From PHAA01 sp964494735 (lineage in GTDB: Bacteria; Bacillota; Syntrophomonadia; Syntrophomonadales; Syntrophomonadaceae): 43,818 nucleotides of DNA. Positions within the stretch are counted from its first letter, which is position 1; every line of letters begins with the position of its first letter. The stretch covers positions 1 to 43,818 of the forward strand of contig CAZBSD010000018.1 in assembly GCA_964494735.1 (NCBI GenBank), in the 5' to 3' direction. The notes beneath the pieces were generated by a model. The model searched no databases. It was not told the origin of the DNA and was given only the letters and a program-made list of their open reading frames with translations. This document shows, piece by piece, positions 9,249 to 16,946 of the stretch. Position numbers and translations under genes: made by a program.

Positions 9249-9257
9249 TGTTATAAT
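9249..9257 (+). promoter_or_regulatory. Extended -10 promoter for the preQ1-controlled transporter
   Basis: TG (9249-9250) one base before a perfect TATAAT (9252-9257) gives an extended -10 element. It lies about 20 nt before the first riboswitch stem, so transcription would start just upstream of the aptamer. No good -35 is visible, which is common for extended -10 promoters. Confidence 0.55.
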
Positions 9258-9276
9258 GCACATGAAAAAATAATAA

Positions 9277-9317
9277 CGGCGGTCGCAGATCAACCCGCCT
9301 TAACAAAACAAGGAGGC
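9277..9317 (+). ncRNA. preQ1-I riboswitch
   Basis: Stem P1 is GGCGG (9278-9282) with CCGCC (9295-9299); the loop begins TCGCAG, and the unpaired C9294 just before the 3' strand is in the place of the ligand-pairing cytosine. The A-rich tail TTAACAAAACAAGGAGG carries the Shine-Dalgarno. Loop start, tail and Shine-Dalgarno match, as I recall it, the translational preQ1-I aptamer of Thermoanaerobacter tengcongensis almost base for base. Ligand binding should fold the tail into the loop and hide the AAGGAGG, lowering synthesis of the transporter when preQ1 is plentiful. Confidence 0.88.
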
Positions 9318-9326
9318 ACGACATCC

Positions 9327-10013
9327 ATGCAGCCAGAGCCAAGAAATGCCATATCTACCCCTTTCCTTATCATCACCGGTCTCTTCATAACCTTCCTATT
9401 GATAACCAATGTGGTGGCGGGACGCCTGGTACAATTGGGCGGTATGACCCTGACTGCCGACCTTTTCCTATTCCCGCTGACCTACATATTTGGCGATGTC
9501 CTCACTGAAGTATACGGATTCAGGAGAGCCCGTCTCACTATTTGGCTGGGATTTACGGCTAATTTTATCATGGCTCTGGTATTCATACTGGTAATATCTC
9601 TGCCCAGCCCCACTTTTTGGGAGCATGAAAACGCATACCAGACCGTTTTGGGATTTGCACCACGGATTGTCATGGCATCCCTGCTCGCTTATTTTGTTGG
9701 CGAGATATCCAATTCCATCATCCTGTCCCGTTTGAAACTGGCTACCCAGGGCAGATGGCTTTGGACCCGCACCATAGGATCCACCTTGATTGGACAAGGA
9801 CTCGACACTACTGTATTTATGAGTATCGCCTTTGGGGGATTATATTCCAGTGACATATTCATGGGCATGGGCCTGGTCCAATATGGGTGGAAAGTGGCTT
9901 ATGAGGTACTGGCCACCCCGCTGACATATGCGGTGATCAGGTATCTCAAGAAAACCGAGGGCATTGATACCTTCGATTATGGAGTTGGATACAATCCTTT
10001 TAAACTGACCTAG
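9327..10013 (+). CDS. Queuosine precursor transporter (VUT/YhhQ family)
   Basis: A 228-residue membrane protein with about six hydrophobic segments. The N-terminal half contains the VUT-family region NVVAGRLVQLGGMTLTADL followed by FPLTYIFGDVLTEVYGF, and the C-terminal half contains GSTLIGQGLDTTVF. Family members import preQ0 or preQ1 (or queuine) for tRNA modification. The ATG at 9327 is chosen because AAGGAGG (9311-9317) lies 9 nt upstream and is part of the riboswitch; the frame is open further upstream but would pass through the aptamer. The riboswitch supports preQ1 as the sensed, and probably transported, compound. Confidence 0.92.
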   Translation: MQPEPRNAISTPFLIITGLFITFLLITNVVAGRLVQLGGMTLTADLFLFPLTYIFGDVLTEVYGFRRARLTIWLGFTANFIMALVFILVISLPSPTFWEHENAYQTVLGFAPRIVMASLLAYFVGEISNSIILSRLKLATQGRWLWTRTIGSTLIGQGLDTTVFMSIAFGGLYSSDIFMGMGLVQYGWKVAYEVLATPLTYAVIRYLKKTEGIDTFDYGVGYNPFKLT

Positions 10014-10099
10014 TTTCAAAGCGATGGTTTAGCTGCCGCTGGGGGTCAGGTATGGTTACAGGGGATTTTCGGTTCACCATTTAGGTTGTGGTATCATGA

Positions 10100-10243
10100 A
10101 ACAAGTGGCATCGGATTTGCCGAACCTTAGCAGAATCATATGATGGCAACAGGATCCATGTCCCCATCGGGTTGGATATCGGAGGATACAAAGCGGCAGA
10201 GATCGGCTTGGCTATCGTGGCCCAAATGCAGGCGGTTAAATAG
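10100..10243 (+). pseudogene. Remnant of an XdhC/CoxI-family gene (3' end only)
   Basis: One frame reads RIHVPIGLDIGGYKAAEIG and continues to a stop at 10241-10243. This is the C-terminal signature of XdhC proteins (IHxPIGLDIGAETPEEIA...), which insert the molybdenum cofactor into xanthine dehydrogenase-type enzymes. There is no start codon; a stop closes this frame at 10097. Bases just upstream in the other two frames give short XdhC-like pieces (SGIGFAEP, LSRI), as expected after frameshifts. No molybdenum enzyme genes are nearby. I read it as a decayed gene tail. Confidence 0.62.
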
Positions 10244-10245
10244 GG

Positions 10246-10261
10246 CCGCCCAGGCGGTTTT
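10246..10261 (+). terminator. Small hairpin with T4 after the xdhC remnant
   Basis: CCGC (10246-10249) and GCGG (10254-10257) close a 4-base loop and are followed by TTTT (10258-10261). It is short but GC-rich; it may have been the terminator of the lost xdhC gene or may end the transporter transcript. Confidence 0.35.
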
Positions 10262-10301
10262 GTGGTGTTGCAACAGATGAGAAAGGGGATTACTGAGAGA
10301 T

Positions 10302-11450
10302 ATGAACGGTTCTGAGCACTTTTTAATCAATAGAGACCGACTAATGAAGAATTTCCTGGAGATGATTGCCATAAGTTCGGTCTCAGGTCAGGAAGCAGCG
10401 TTTCGGAAAGACCTGCAGAGAAGGTTTGGCCAGTTGGGTTACACGGGAGTGGAGGATGATGCGGGCACCAAACTTAATGGCAATTGCGGCAATCTTCTGT
10501 TTCGGCTGCCGGGCACTGTGGAACGTCCCCCCCTGCTTTTCGCGACCCACATGGACACGGTGATTCCAGGGCAATACATTAAAGGGGTCTTAGCCGAGAT
10601 TGATGGCCACATGGTCATCCATAGCGCCGGGGAAACTATCCTGGGCGGCGACGACAAAGCGGGAGTAGCTGCCCTACTGGAAGCGGTGCAGGTTATCCAG
10701 GAAAAACGGCTCGACCATCCGCCCTTAGAGATTCTCTTTACAGTCAGCGAGGAACAAGGCTTGTTGGGGATAAAAAACTTCGATTTCACCTCCATCCAGG
10801 CTCCTATCGGATATGTCCTGGATAGCGGCGGTGACCCGGGCACTATCGTGGTTAAATCTCCCTGCCAGAATGAGATCGAGTACCGGGTACGGGGTATAGC
10901 CGCCCATGCGGGCATGAATCCCGAGGAAGGCCGCAACGCCATCCAGATCATGGGGCGGGCTTTGGCTCATATGCCCTGTGGGAGAATAGACCCTGAGACA
11001 ACTTGCAACTTTGGTATAATCGAGGGTGGTCTGGCCCGCAATATAGTGGCTCCCTTTTGCCGCGTCAAGGGAGAAGCACGCAGCCTCAATCGGGCCAAGC
11101 TGAATCAATTGACGGATGAATTACGGGAGGTATTTACCAAAGAGGTAACCGCCCTTGGCGGGCAAGCGGAAGTGGATATAGTGCTACTTTACCCCGAAGC
11201 AACCCTGGCGGTAGATGAGGAGGTTGTAAACCTGGCGGCTCGGGCGGCAGTCAATATAGGGCTAAGCAGCAAGCTGGAGAGTACCGGCGGCGGCAGTGAT
11301 GCCAGCATAATAAATGGGGCCGGCATACGCTGCGCCAATCTTGGTATCGGCATGCAAAAGGTCCATACCGTTGATGAGTATATCCGGGTAGAGGATCTTA
11401 TCTCCGACGCGGCCTGGATTGTGAGCATCATCCAGGAAGCCATCAAATAA
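10302..11450 (+). CDS. M20-family tripeptidase-like metallopeptidase (PepT/YqjE-like)
   Basis: A 382-residue cytosolic zinc peptidase. Metal-ligand motifs are present: THMDTV (H83, D85), GGDDKAG (D117), SEEQG (E150, E151) and HAG in the dimerisation lid region (IAAHAGMNP). The arrangement and length are those of the PepT-like subfamily that includes B. subtilis YqjE, which lies in the same neighbourhood of that chromosome. The substrate is unknown; short peptides are likely. The ATG at 10302 has AAAGGGG about 14 nt ahead, a loose site; the ATG at 10344 is an alternative that would remove 14 residues. Confidence 0.85.
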   Translation: MNGSEHFLINRDRLMKNFLEMIAISSVSGQEAAFRKDLQRRFGQLGYTGVEDDAGTKLNGNCGNLLFRLPGTVERPPLLFATHMDTVIPGQYIKGVLAEIDGHMVIHSAGETILGGDDKAGVAALLEAVQVIQEKRLDHPPLEILFTVSEEQGLLGIKNFDFTSIQAPIGYVLDSGGDPGTIVVKSPCQNEIEYRVRGIAAHAGMNPEEGRNAIQIMGRALAHMPCGRIDPETTCNFGIIEGGLARNIVAPFCRVKGEARSLNRAKLNQLTDELREVFTKEVTALGGQAEVDIVLLYPEATLAVDEEVVNLAARAAVNIGLSSKLESTGGGSDASIINGAGIRCANLGIGMQKVHTVDEYIRVEDLISDAAWIVSIIQEAIK

Positions 11451-11491
11451 TTCTGCAGAGAGCCGCTGGTTGGTCGGCGGGCGACTTCGTT

Positions 11492-11617
11492 TCAATTAAG
11501 CCGCGAATGGATCAGCTCCCGCAGGGTGGTCTCGGGCGGATAACTGGTTAGAATAGCAAACAAATCCTGCCACCGTCCAGCGAACAGGAAGCCTTTTGCG
11601 TGTACCATGAATTCCAT
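11492..11617 (-). CDS. mciZ: MciZ-like small protein (predicted FtsZ inhibitor)
   Basis: A 41-codon gene on the minus strand. It starts ATG GAA TTC at 11617 and stops with TGA at 11494-11492. A strong Shine-Dalgarno TGAGGTGA (11630 to 11623) lies 5 nt upstream. The protein has a small N-terminal core HAKGFLFAGRW, then a helix and ILTSY, with a hydrophilic tail. As I remember it, B. subtilis MciZ (40 residues, a SigE-controlled inhibitor of FtsZ in the mother cell) has the same layout: KG, three hydrophobics, G, W, L..Y. It lies next to nudF and the endoQ homologue; I recall mciZ lying near nudF in Bacillus, though with a different arrangement. Similarity is short, so function is inferred. Confidence 0.6.
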   Translation of the reverse strand: MEFMVHAKGFLFAGRWQDLFAILTSYPPETTLRELIHSRLN

Positions 11618-11635
11618 CTATATCACCTCATGCCA

Positions 11636-11664
11636 ATTTTATGCAGGTGTAGACCATAATATTC
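11636..11664 (-). promoter_or_regulatory. SigE-type promoter for the MciZ-like gene
   Basis: Read on the minus strand, GAATATT (11664-11658), 14 nt, then CATAAAAT (11643-11636). This fits the SigE consensus KMATATT-14-CATACAnT at all seven -35 bases and all but one defined -10 base. The predicted start of transcription (about 11629) falls right at the Shine-Dalgarno, so the leader would be very short; that is the main caution. It overlaps the leader of nudF. Confidence 0.5.
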
Positions 11665-11681
11665 AGGAGGAGTGGAAAAAA

Positions 11682-12212
11682 ATGGACCTCACCGAAAAGA
11701 CCCTGGAGAGTCAGGAGATATACGCCGGCAGGATCGTGCGTCTGAGGGTGGACACGGTCGAATTGCCCGATGGGCGGCACGGAAAACGAGAGATTGTGGA
11801 GCATGCCGGAGCGGTAGCGGTGGTGGCATTGGACCAGGAAGGCAACATCGTCCTGGTGAAACAGTACCGCAAACCGGTAGAGCGCGTATTACTGGAGATC
11901 CCGGCAGGAACCCTGGAAGCCGAAGAAGATCCCCTGGATTGCGCCCGGCGCGAATTGGCGGAAGAGACTGGTCTAAGCGCTGTCCATTGGGAGAAGATCC
12001 TCACTTATTACAGCACCCCCGGCTTTACAGATGAGCTATTGCATATGTTTATAGCCCGGGGATTGATCGAGGGCACCAAAGACCCGGACCAAGATGAGTT
12101 TGTCGAGGTGTTACGGATTCCCTTGGCAGATGCGTATAAGCAGATATTTACCGGTCAGATCGCTGACGGGAAAAGCATAATCGGAATCCAATATGCCTAT
12201 GCCACAAAATAG
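11682..12212 (+). CDS. nudF: ADP-ribose pyrophosphatase (Nudix hydrolase)
   Basis: Hydrolyses ADP-ribose to AMP and ribose 5-phosphate. A 176-residue protein with an N-terminal beta domain (TLESQEIYAGRIVRLRVDTV) typical of NudF and a complete Nudix box at residues 76-98 (G76, E82, R90-E91-L92, E94, E95). The ATG at 11682 is preferred because AGGAGG at 11665-11670 lies 11 nt ahead; an upstream extension would overlap the opposite small gene. Its last 20 nt overlap the next gene. Confidence 0.92.
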   Translation: MDLTEKTLESQEIYAGRIVRLRVDTVELPDGRHGKREIVEHAGAVAVVALDQEGNIVLVKQYRKPVERVLLEIPAGTLEAEEDPLDCARRELAEETGLSAVHWEKILTYYSTPGFTDELLHMFIARGLIEGTKDPDQDEFVEVLRIPLADAYKQIFTGQIADGKSIIGIQYAYATK

Positions 12213-13386
12213 AAAGCAGTTTGCCGACCTCCATATCCACATTGGCCGGGCCCGTAACCAACCTGTTAAAATTACCGCCTCCCGTAGTCTTACTTTAAGG
12301 TCGGTCATCTTGGCCGATGCCCCTCGCAAGGGTTTGGACATTGTTGGTATCGTTGATGGTGGTAGTCCATTGGTGATGGCGGAAATGGATGAGATGTTGC
12401 GTTCAGGTGACCTGCGCGAGCTGGAAGCCGGCGGCTTCATGGCCCGCAACGGTGTCCTTATGATCACAGGTGCGGAAGTGGAGACACGGGAAGGGGTCCA
12501 TGTGATCGTTTATCTGCCCGGAATGCATTCCCTGCACAGATGGCTTCGATTTATCAGTCCCCGGGTCAGAAATACCAACCTATCCACCCAGAAGGCAGAT
12601 GCAGCTATGATTGACATCATAGCTGCCAGCTTGGAGCTGCAGGGCATATTCTGCCTGGCCCACGCCTTCACCCCCCACAAGGGTACTTATGGAGCCTGGA
12701 CTGACAGCCTGACCCGTGAGATCGGACCTGCCGTGCGGGACATCAAGGTGATTGAATTAGGGCTAAGTGCGGACACGGGTCTGGCAGCCACATTATCAGA
12801 AACCCAAATGTTCAGCTTTTTATCGAATTCCGATGCCCATTCCAGCCCCAATATCGGCCGTGAATATAACAGCCTTGATATGAAAGACAAAAATTTTGCT
12901 GAGCTACAATTGGCCTTGTCCGGTGTACAAGGGCGTAAGATAACCGCCAACTACGGTCTGCATCCCCGGCTGGGTAAGTACCGCCGCAGTTATTGCCCCG
13001 CTTGCGACCGCATTGCCGGCGAAGAACCCCCGGTGGTCAGTTGCCCCCTGTGTGGCAATGAACGTATGGTGATGGGAGTCTATGACCGGTTGGTTATGAT
13101 CCAGGATAGCAATGGCACTGACCCCAGGACTGACCGGCCGCCTTATTTCTATCGCGTGCCTTTGAAAGACCTGCCCGGGATCGGCCCGGTTGCCTATAAC
13201 CGACTGATTGGAGACTTTGCCAACGAGATTCAAATCATGGAGACAGTCCCTATAGAACACATCAGGCGAACCGCCGGAGACCGGCCGGCTGCAGCCATAG
13301 AAGCTATGCGATCCGGCACCTTGGTGATCAGAGATGGAGGGGGAGGCTATTACGGCAAGGTATCTGTTCCATCCGCAATGATGTGA
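12193..13386 (+). CDS. Endonuclease Q-family PHP-domain nuclease (YqxK-like)
   Basis: A 397-residue PHP-fold protein. The N-terminal metal motif DLHIHIG, then GIVDGG, HAFTPHKG and the late SNSDAHS are metal-ligand motifs of the PHP fold. A four-cysteine zinc ribbon (CPAC, then CPLC, residues about 273-289) and a helix-hairpin-helix-like stretch (LPGIGPVAYNRLI) follow. This domain order is that of endonuclease Q, which in archaea and B. subtilis nicks DNA 5' to deaminated bases such as hypoxanthine and uracil. It overlaps nudF by 20 nt, so the two are surely cotranscribed. Start is ATG 12193 (CGGA 8 nt ahead); ATG 12199 is possible. Confidence 0.88.
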   Translation: MPMPQNRKQFADLHIHIGRARNQPVKITASRSLTLRSVILADAPRKGLDIVGIVDGGSPLVMAEMDEMLRSGDLRELEAGGFMARNGVLMITGAEVETREGVHVIVYLPGMHSLHRWLRFISPRVRNTNLSTQKADAAMIDIIAASLELQGIFCLAHAFTPHKGTYGAWTDSLTREIGPAVRDIKVIELGLSADTGLAATLSETQMFSFLSNSDAHSSPNIGREYNSLDMKDKNFAELQLALSGVQGRKITANYGLHPRLGKYRRSYCPACDRIAGEEPPVVSCPLCGNERMVMGVYDRLVMIQDSNGTDPRTDRPPYFYRVPLKDLPGIGPVAYNRLIGDFANEIQIMETVPIEHIRRTAGDRPAAAIEAMRSGTLVIRDGGGGYYGKVSVPSAMM

Positions 13387-13430
13387 GGTATTACAGTACT
13401 GTTATTAATTATTTGTAGGGGGATACATAA

Positions 13431-14783
13431 ATGAGACCGGTATATATAATAGGTCATAAGAATCCCGATGTTGATTCGATCGCCTCGGCCATATCCTATC
13501 AGGTCTTTAAACAGAGTACCGACCAGGGATTGTTTGTAGCCGCCGCGGCCGGGGAATTAGGTGAAGACCTGTTATGGCTGCTTGATTATCTCCAATTGGA
13601 GAGGCCGCTGGTGGTGAACGATGTCAGCACCCGGGTGGAGGACCTCCTGGATGAGGAATTGCCGCCCTATACCAGTCCCGACACGGTCATGCAGGAATTG
13701 GGCGCCTTTATGCGCACCCGCAACATCAAGACCCTGCCGGTCGTTGACGACCAGCAGGGGTTCCTGGGACTTCTCACCATCGGTGACATAGCCATGTTGT
13801 ACCTGGAGTCGCTGGGCTCCGGCCAGGACATTGAGCGCAGCCCGGAGATAGTTCAAGCGCTGCTCAATAAAAAAGCCGGGCAGATGATGAAGACCAAAGA
13901 CCTGATCCTTTTCGAACCGGATGAAAAGGTGGACGAAGCCAAACGTAATATGCTGGCCAGCCGTTTCCGCAATTACCCGGTCGTCGACGATGACAATCGT
14001 TTTATGGGCATGATCTCCCGTTATAATCTGCTGCAGATGAAGCGCAAACAGGTGATATTGGTGGATCATAATGAGAAGAAGCAAGCGGTGGAAGGCATCG
14101 AGGAGGCGGACATCCTGGAGATAGTTGATCATCACCGGGTGGGCGATCTGCAGACCATATGGCCTATATTTTTCCACAACGAACCGGTAGGATCGACGTC
14201 AACCCTGGTAGCGGAGATGTTCCTGCGCCATAAAGTCCATCTGGATACAAAGTTGGCAGCGTTGCTGTTATCCGGTATCATGTCCGATACCATGATATTC
14301 GGTTCCCCGACTACTACCTTGAAAGACAGGAATATTGCCAGGGATTTGGAGAGGCTTTCCGGTTTTGACGCCATGGCCTGGGGCAAGAAACTATACTCCG
14401 AGCTCCACCAAGTGGACAAGATGTCAGATGAAGAGCTGGTCACCGAGGATCTGAAAGAGTATGCCAGCGGTGACACCACTTTTGCTATCAGCCAGGTAGA
14501 GACAGTCGAGTTAAAAGCCTTGGCCCATCGACGCCCCAACCTGGTCGCTACCATGGAAGCGCTGTGCGAAAAACGCGGCTACGCGTTGATGTGTCTAATG
14601 GTAACCAGCATCTTTGAATCGGGCACGGAAGTAATCGCAGCGGGAGAAAAAAAGACCCTGGTGGATGATGCCTTCCAACGCCAACGAGTAAATGGGGGCA
14701 TCTTCCTGAAGGGGGTTCTATCCCGCAAAAAGCAGGTGGTCCCTGTCATTTATCAAGCCCTCCATAAATCCAACCTGATATAA
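13431..14783 (+). CDS. CBS-domain family II (Mn-dependent) inorganic pyrophosphatase
   Basis: Hydrolyses pyrophosphate in the cytosol. 450 residues: the DHH domain begins at once with IIGHKNPDVDS (H9, D13, D15), is interrupted at about residues 70-205 by a pair of CBS domains (GLLTIGDIAML, GMISRYNLL), and resumes with EIVDHHR. The DHHA2 domain with the substrate-binding SRKK motif ends the protein. No DRTGG domain is inserted between the CBS repeats. In characterised CBS-PPases of anaerobic Clostridia the CBS pair binds adenine nucleotides and tunes activity to energy charge. Good ribosome site GGGGGA before the ATG; terminator follows. Confidence 0.93.
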   Translation: MRPVYIIGHKNPDVDSIASAISYQVFKQSTDQGLFVAAAAGELGEDLLWLLDYLQLERPLVVNDVSTRVEDLLDEELPPYTSPDTVMQELGAFMRTRNIKTLPVVDDQQGFLGLLTIGDIAMLYLESLGSGQDIERSPEIVQALLNKKAGQMMKTKDLILFEPDEKVDEAKRNMLASRFRNYPVVDDDNRFMGMISRYNLLQMKRKQVILVDHNEKKQAVEGIEEADILEIVDHHRVGDLQTIWPIFFHNEPVGSTSTLVAEMFLRHKVHLDTKLAALLLSGIMSDTMIFGSPTTTLKDRNIARDLERLSGFDAMAWGKKLYSELHQVDKMSDEELVTEDLKEYASGDTTFAISQVETVELKALAHRRPNLVATMEALCEKRGYALMCLMVTSIFESGTEVIAAGEKKTLVDDAFQRQRVNGGIFLKGVLSRKKQVVPVIYQALHKSNLI

Positions 14784-14820
14784 GAGTTCTTCTATTCAAG
14801 GTGTGGACCTCAAGGTTTGG

Positions 14821-14856
14821 ACCGCTGGCTCAGGTTAGCCGGCGGTTTCATCTTTT
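14821..14856 (+). terminator. Rho-independent terminator after the pyrophosphatase
   Basis: A 10-bp stem, ACCGCTGGCT (14821-14830) with AGCCGGCGGT (14837-14846) including one G-U pair, closes a 6-base loop and is followed by a T-rich TTCATCTTTT. The remaining bases up to 15047 show no further gene. Confidence 0.75.
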
Positions 14857-15047
14857 CTGGCCCCATCCACTAACGATTTGCCTGTTCAGGCCTCAATCCA
14901 AACTACCGATATGACTCCTAAGACGAACTTTATCTGCCGTACCCAGCTGACTTAAACGTGTCCTTTTGTGCATAAAGTGGGTGTGCAAAAAATATGATTG
15001 GAAAGAGAAGTTCCTTGAACTATATATTTGCCAGGAAAGGGAAACAG

Positions 15048-15659
15048 ATGAGATTGACGCATAGGCTGAAACGGCATGTTACCGAAAATAAATGGCAATA
15101 TTTGCTTATCGTTCTCATCTTTCTGGCGGGGGTGATCTTCGGGGATTTCAAAGCTGAAGATTTGACCAGCGGGGTCAAGGACCACCTGCTGAGGTTGATC
15201 GACGCCTATCTGAAAGGGGGGACAGAATCCGCGGTACCGAAGCAGGCCATCCTATGGAACTCATTCCTCAACCAATCCAAGAGCATTACCGCCATATGGT
15301 TCCTGGGATTGACTATAATCGGTATGCCATTGATACTGGCAATCGTGTTTTTGAAGGGTTTCTCGCTGGGATTCACCATCTCCTTTCTGGTCTCAGAACG
15401 TGCCGTTCCGGGTATTTTGATAAGTGTGCTGTCGATACTGCCCCAGAATCTCATCTATATACCTTTGCTCATCATATGGTCGGTGGTGGGAATCAACTTC
15501 TCCATATACATAACCCGTTCCCGAACCGGTAATGGAGTACCGCTGGGCAGGGGATTTATCGGTTACACCCTGCTGATGCTGATTTCGCTGGTGATAGTAT
15601 TGGTGGGAGCCTTAATCGAAGCTTATCTTGCACCGCTTTTCTTAGGTCTATTTATTTGA
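15048..15659 (+). CDS. spoIIM: Stage II sporulation protein M
   Basis: A 203-residue membrane protein with about five hydrophobic segments (near residues 18-35, 80-120, 125-150 and 170-200). With SpoIID and SpoIIP it forms the complex that remodels septal peptidoglycan during engulfment. The family signature region is NSFLNQSKSITAIWFLGLT and the following FLKGFSLGF. The ATG at 15048 is chosen because AGGAAAGG (15033-15040) stands 7 nt ahead; ATG 14994 would add 18 residues with a poor site. In B. subtilis this gene is SigE-dependent; I could not find a clean SigE promoter here. Confidence 0.92.
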   Translation: MRLTHRLKRHVTENKWQYLLIVLIFLAGVIFGDFKAEDLTSGVKDHLLRLIDAYLKGGTESAVPKQAILWNSFLNQSKSITAIWFLGLTIIGMPLILAIVFLKGFSLGFTISFLVSERAVPGILISVLSILPQNLIYIPLLIIWSVVGINFSIYITRSRTGNGVPLGRGFIGYTLLMLISLVIVLVGALIEAYLAPLFLGLFI

Positions 15660-15682
15660 GGTAATAAAGGAGGGGATAAGGT

Positions 15683-15955
15683 ATGGTCATCGTAGTAGGC
15701 AAATGGAAGAAAAAACTGATCCGGGTGGCAGCCCTAATTGTGGTGGTAGGGCTGTTTGCCGCAGCATTGCCTAAGATAGCCGGGGTCTTCTACCAAAAGG
15801 TTCCCGTTTTCAGTGGATGGATGCAGGATGAACACCCCACCGGCAACCCCATTCGGGTTGAACAGCCACAGGATCTCCCCAGCACCGAATTCAATGATAC
15901 GGTGGACCAATTTGTTATCAAGATGCAGAACTTCTATCATCAGGAGCAGGAATAG
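15683..15955 (+). CDS. Small single-pass membrane protein, YqzK/DUF4227-like
   Basis: A 90-residue protein with a short basic N-terminus (KWKKKL), one membrane helix (residues about 11-31) and a polar outer tail. Its size, topology and place directly before xerD match YqzK (DUF4227) of Bacillus, which lies between fur and xerD; the assignment rests mainly on position and topology. AGGAGGGG at 15669-15676 is a strong ribosome site. It follows spoIIM by 23 nt. Confidence 0.6.
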   Translation: MVIVVGKWKKKLIRVAALIVVVGLFAAALPKIAGVFYQKVPVFSGWMQDEHPTGNPIRVEQPQDLPSTEFNDTVDQFVIKMQNFYHQEQE

Positions 15956-16017
15956 AGTCTCGCGGCATGGAATAAGAGGGGCAGAAGCCAAAGTAATTCC
16001 CTGCTTAGGAGCGGATA

Positions 16018-16908
16018 GTGGAACGATACATCGATGCCTTCATGAGCTATGTCAAATATGAGAAAGGGCTGGCGGACAACTCCACCCAAGCCTATCGGCG
16101 TGATCTGGCCAAATTCGCCCGCTATCTGCGGGAGGATGCCGGAGTGACCAGTTGGGAAGAGGTCAGGAGAAAGCACATCACTGGCTTTTTGTCCCGGTTG
16201 ATGGATCGCGATGCCGCCAATGCCAGTGTGGCTCGCACCTTTTCCAGTGTAAAGGGCCTGTTCAAATATCTGGTGGCGGAAGGATTGATATCCCTGAATC
16301 CGACTACCGATATGGAGACGCCCAAAATAAAACGCAAGCTGCCCCAGGTTTTGACTATCCAGGAGGTGGACAAACTAATGGAGCAGCCCAACGTTATGCT
16401 GCCCCTTGGTTTGAGAGACCGGGCCATGCTGGAACTTATCTACGGGACCGGGATACGGGTATCCGAACTGCTTTCGGTACAACTGGAGGACTTGAATGCC
16501 ATGGCCGGTTTCCTGCGTTGTGTAGGCAAAGGACGCAAAGAGAGGATCATACCGGTCAACCAGACGTCCATCATATGGGTGCAGAGATATCTGGCCAGGT
16601 CTCGCCCCCTGCTCATCAAAGGGCGGGTCGAACGGACCATGTTTGTGAATGCCCGCGGTAGGAAAATGACCCGGCAGGGGTTTTTCAAGATCTTGACCCA
16701 ACATGGTATCAAGGCTGAGATGGGCAAAGAGGTTACCCCGCATATGCTGCGTCATTCATTTGCAACTCATCTGCTCGAGAACGGGGCCGATCTGCGGGCT
16801 GTGCAGGAGATGCTGGGCCATTCGGACATCTCTACCACTCAGATATATACCCATCTGACCAAGAGCCGTCTGCGGGAGGTTTATCACCAATGTCATCCCC
16901 GGGCTTGA
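16018..16908 (+). CDS. xerD: Site-specific tyrosine recombinase XerD
   Basis: Resolves chromosome dimers at dif together with XerC/CodV. 296 residues, the usual length, with an N-terminal SAM-like core-binding domain (residues 1-85) and a catalytic domain holding R147, K171, H242, R245, H268 and the nucleophile Y277 (TTQIYTH). The GTG at 16018 has AGGAG at 16006-16010. It forms part of the spoIIM-yqzK-xerD-deoB-pdp run shared with Bacillus, so it is the housekeeping enzyme and not an element-borne integrase. Confidence 0.94.
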   Translation: MERYIDAFMSYVKYEKGLADNSTQAYRRDLAKFARYLREDAGVTSWEEVRRKHITGFLSRLMDRDAANASVARTFSSVKGLFKYLVAEGLISLNPTTDMETPKIKRKLPQVLTIQEVDKLMEQPNVMLPLGLRDRAMLELIYGTGIRVSELLSVQLEDLNAMAGFLRCVGKGRKERIIPVNQTSIIWVQRYLARSRPLLIKGRVERTMFVNARGRKMTRQGFFKILTQHGIKAEMGKEVTPHMLRHSFATHLLENGADLRAVQEMLGHSDISTTQIYTHLTKSRLREVYHQCHPRA

Positions 16909-16946
16909 TAAGCGCGTAGCCGCTGTGATGAAGGAGGTTTATGACC

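Noticed and set aside
14971..14978. CATAAAGT as a SigE -10 for spoIIM
   Set aside because: No KMATATT-like -35 occurs at 13-15 nt upstream.
16018..16908. XerD-type recombinase as a sign of a mobile element
   Set aside because: It is the chromosomal XerD in its conserved place before deoB, with no att-like repeats or cargo genes around it.
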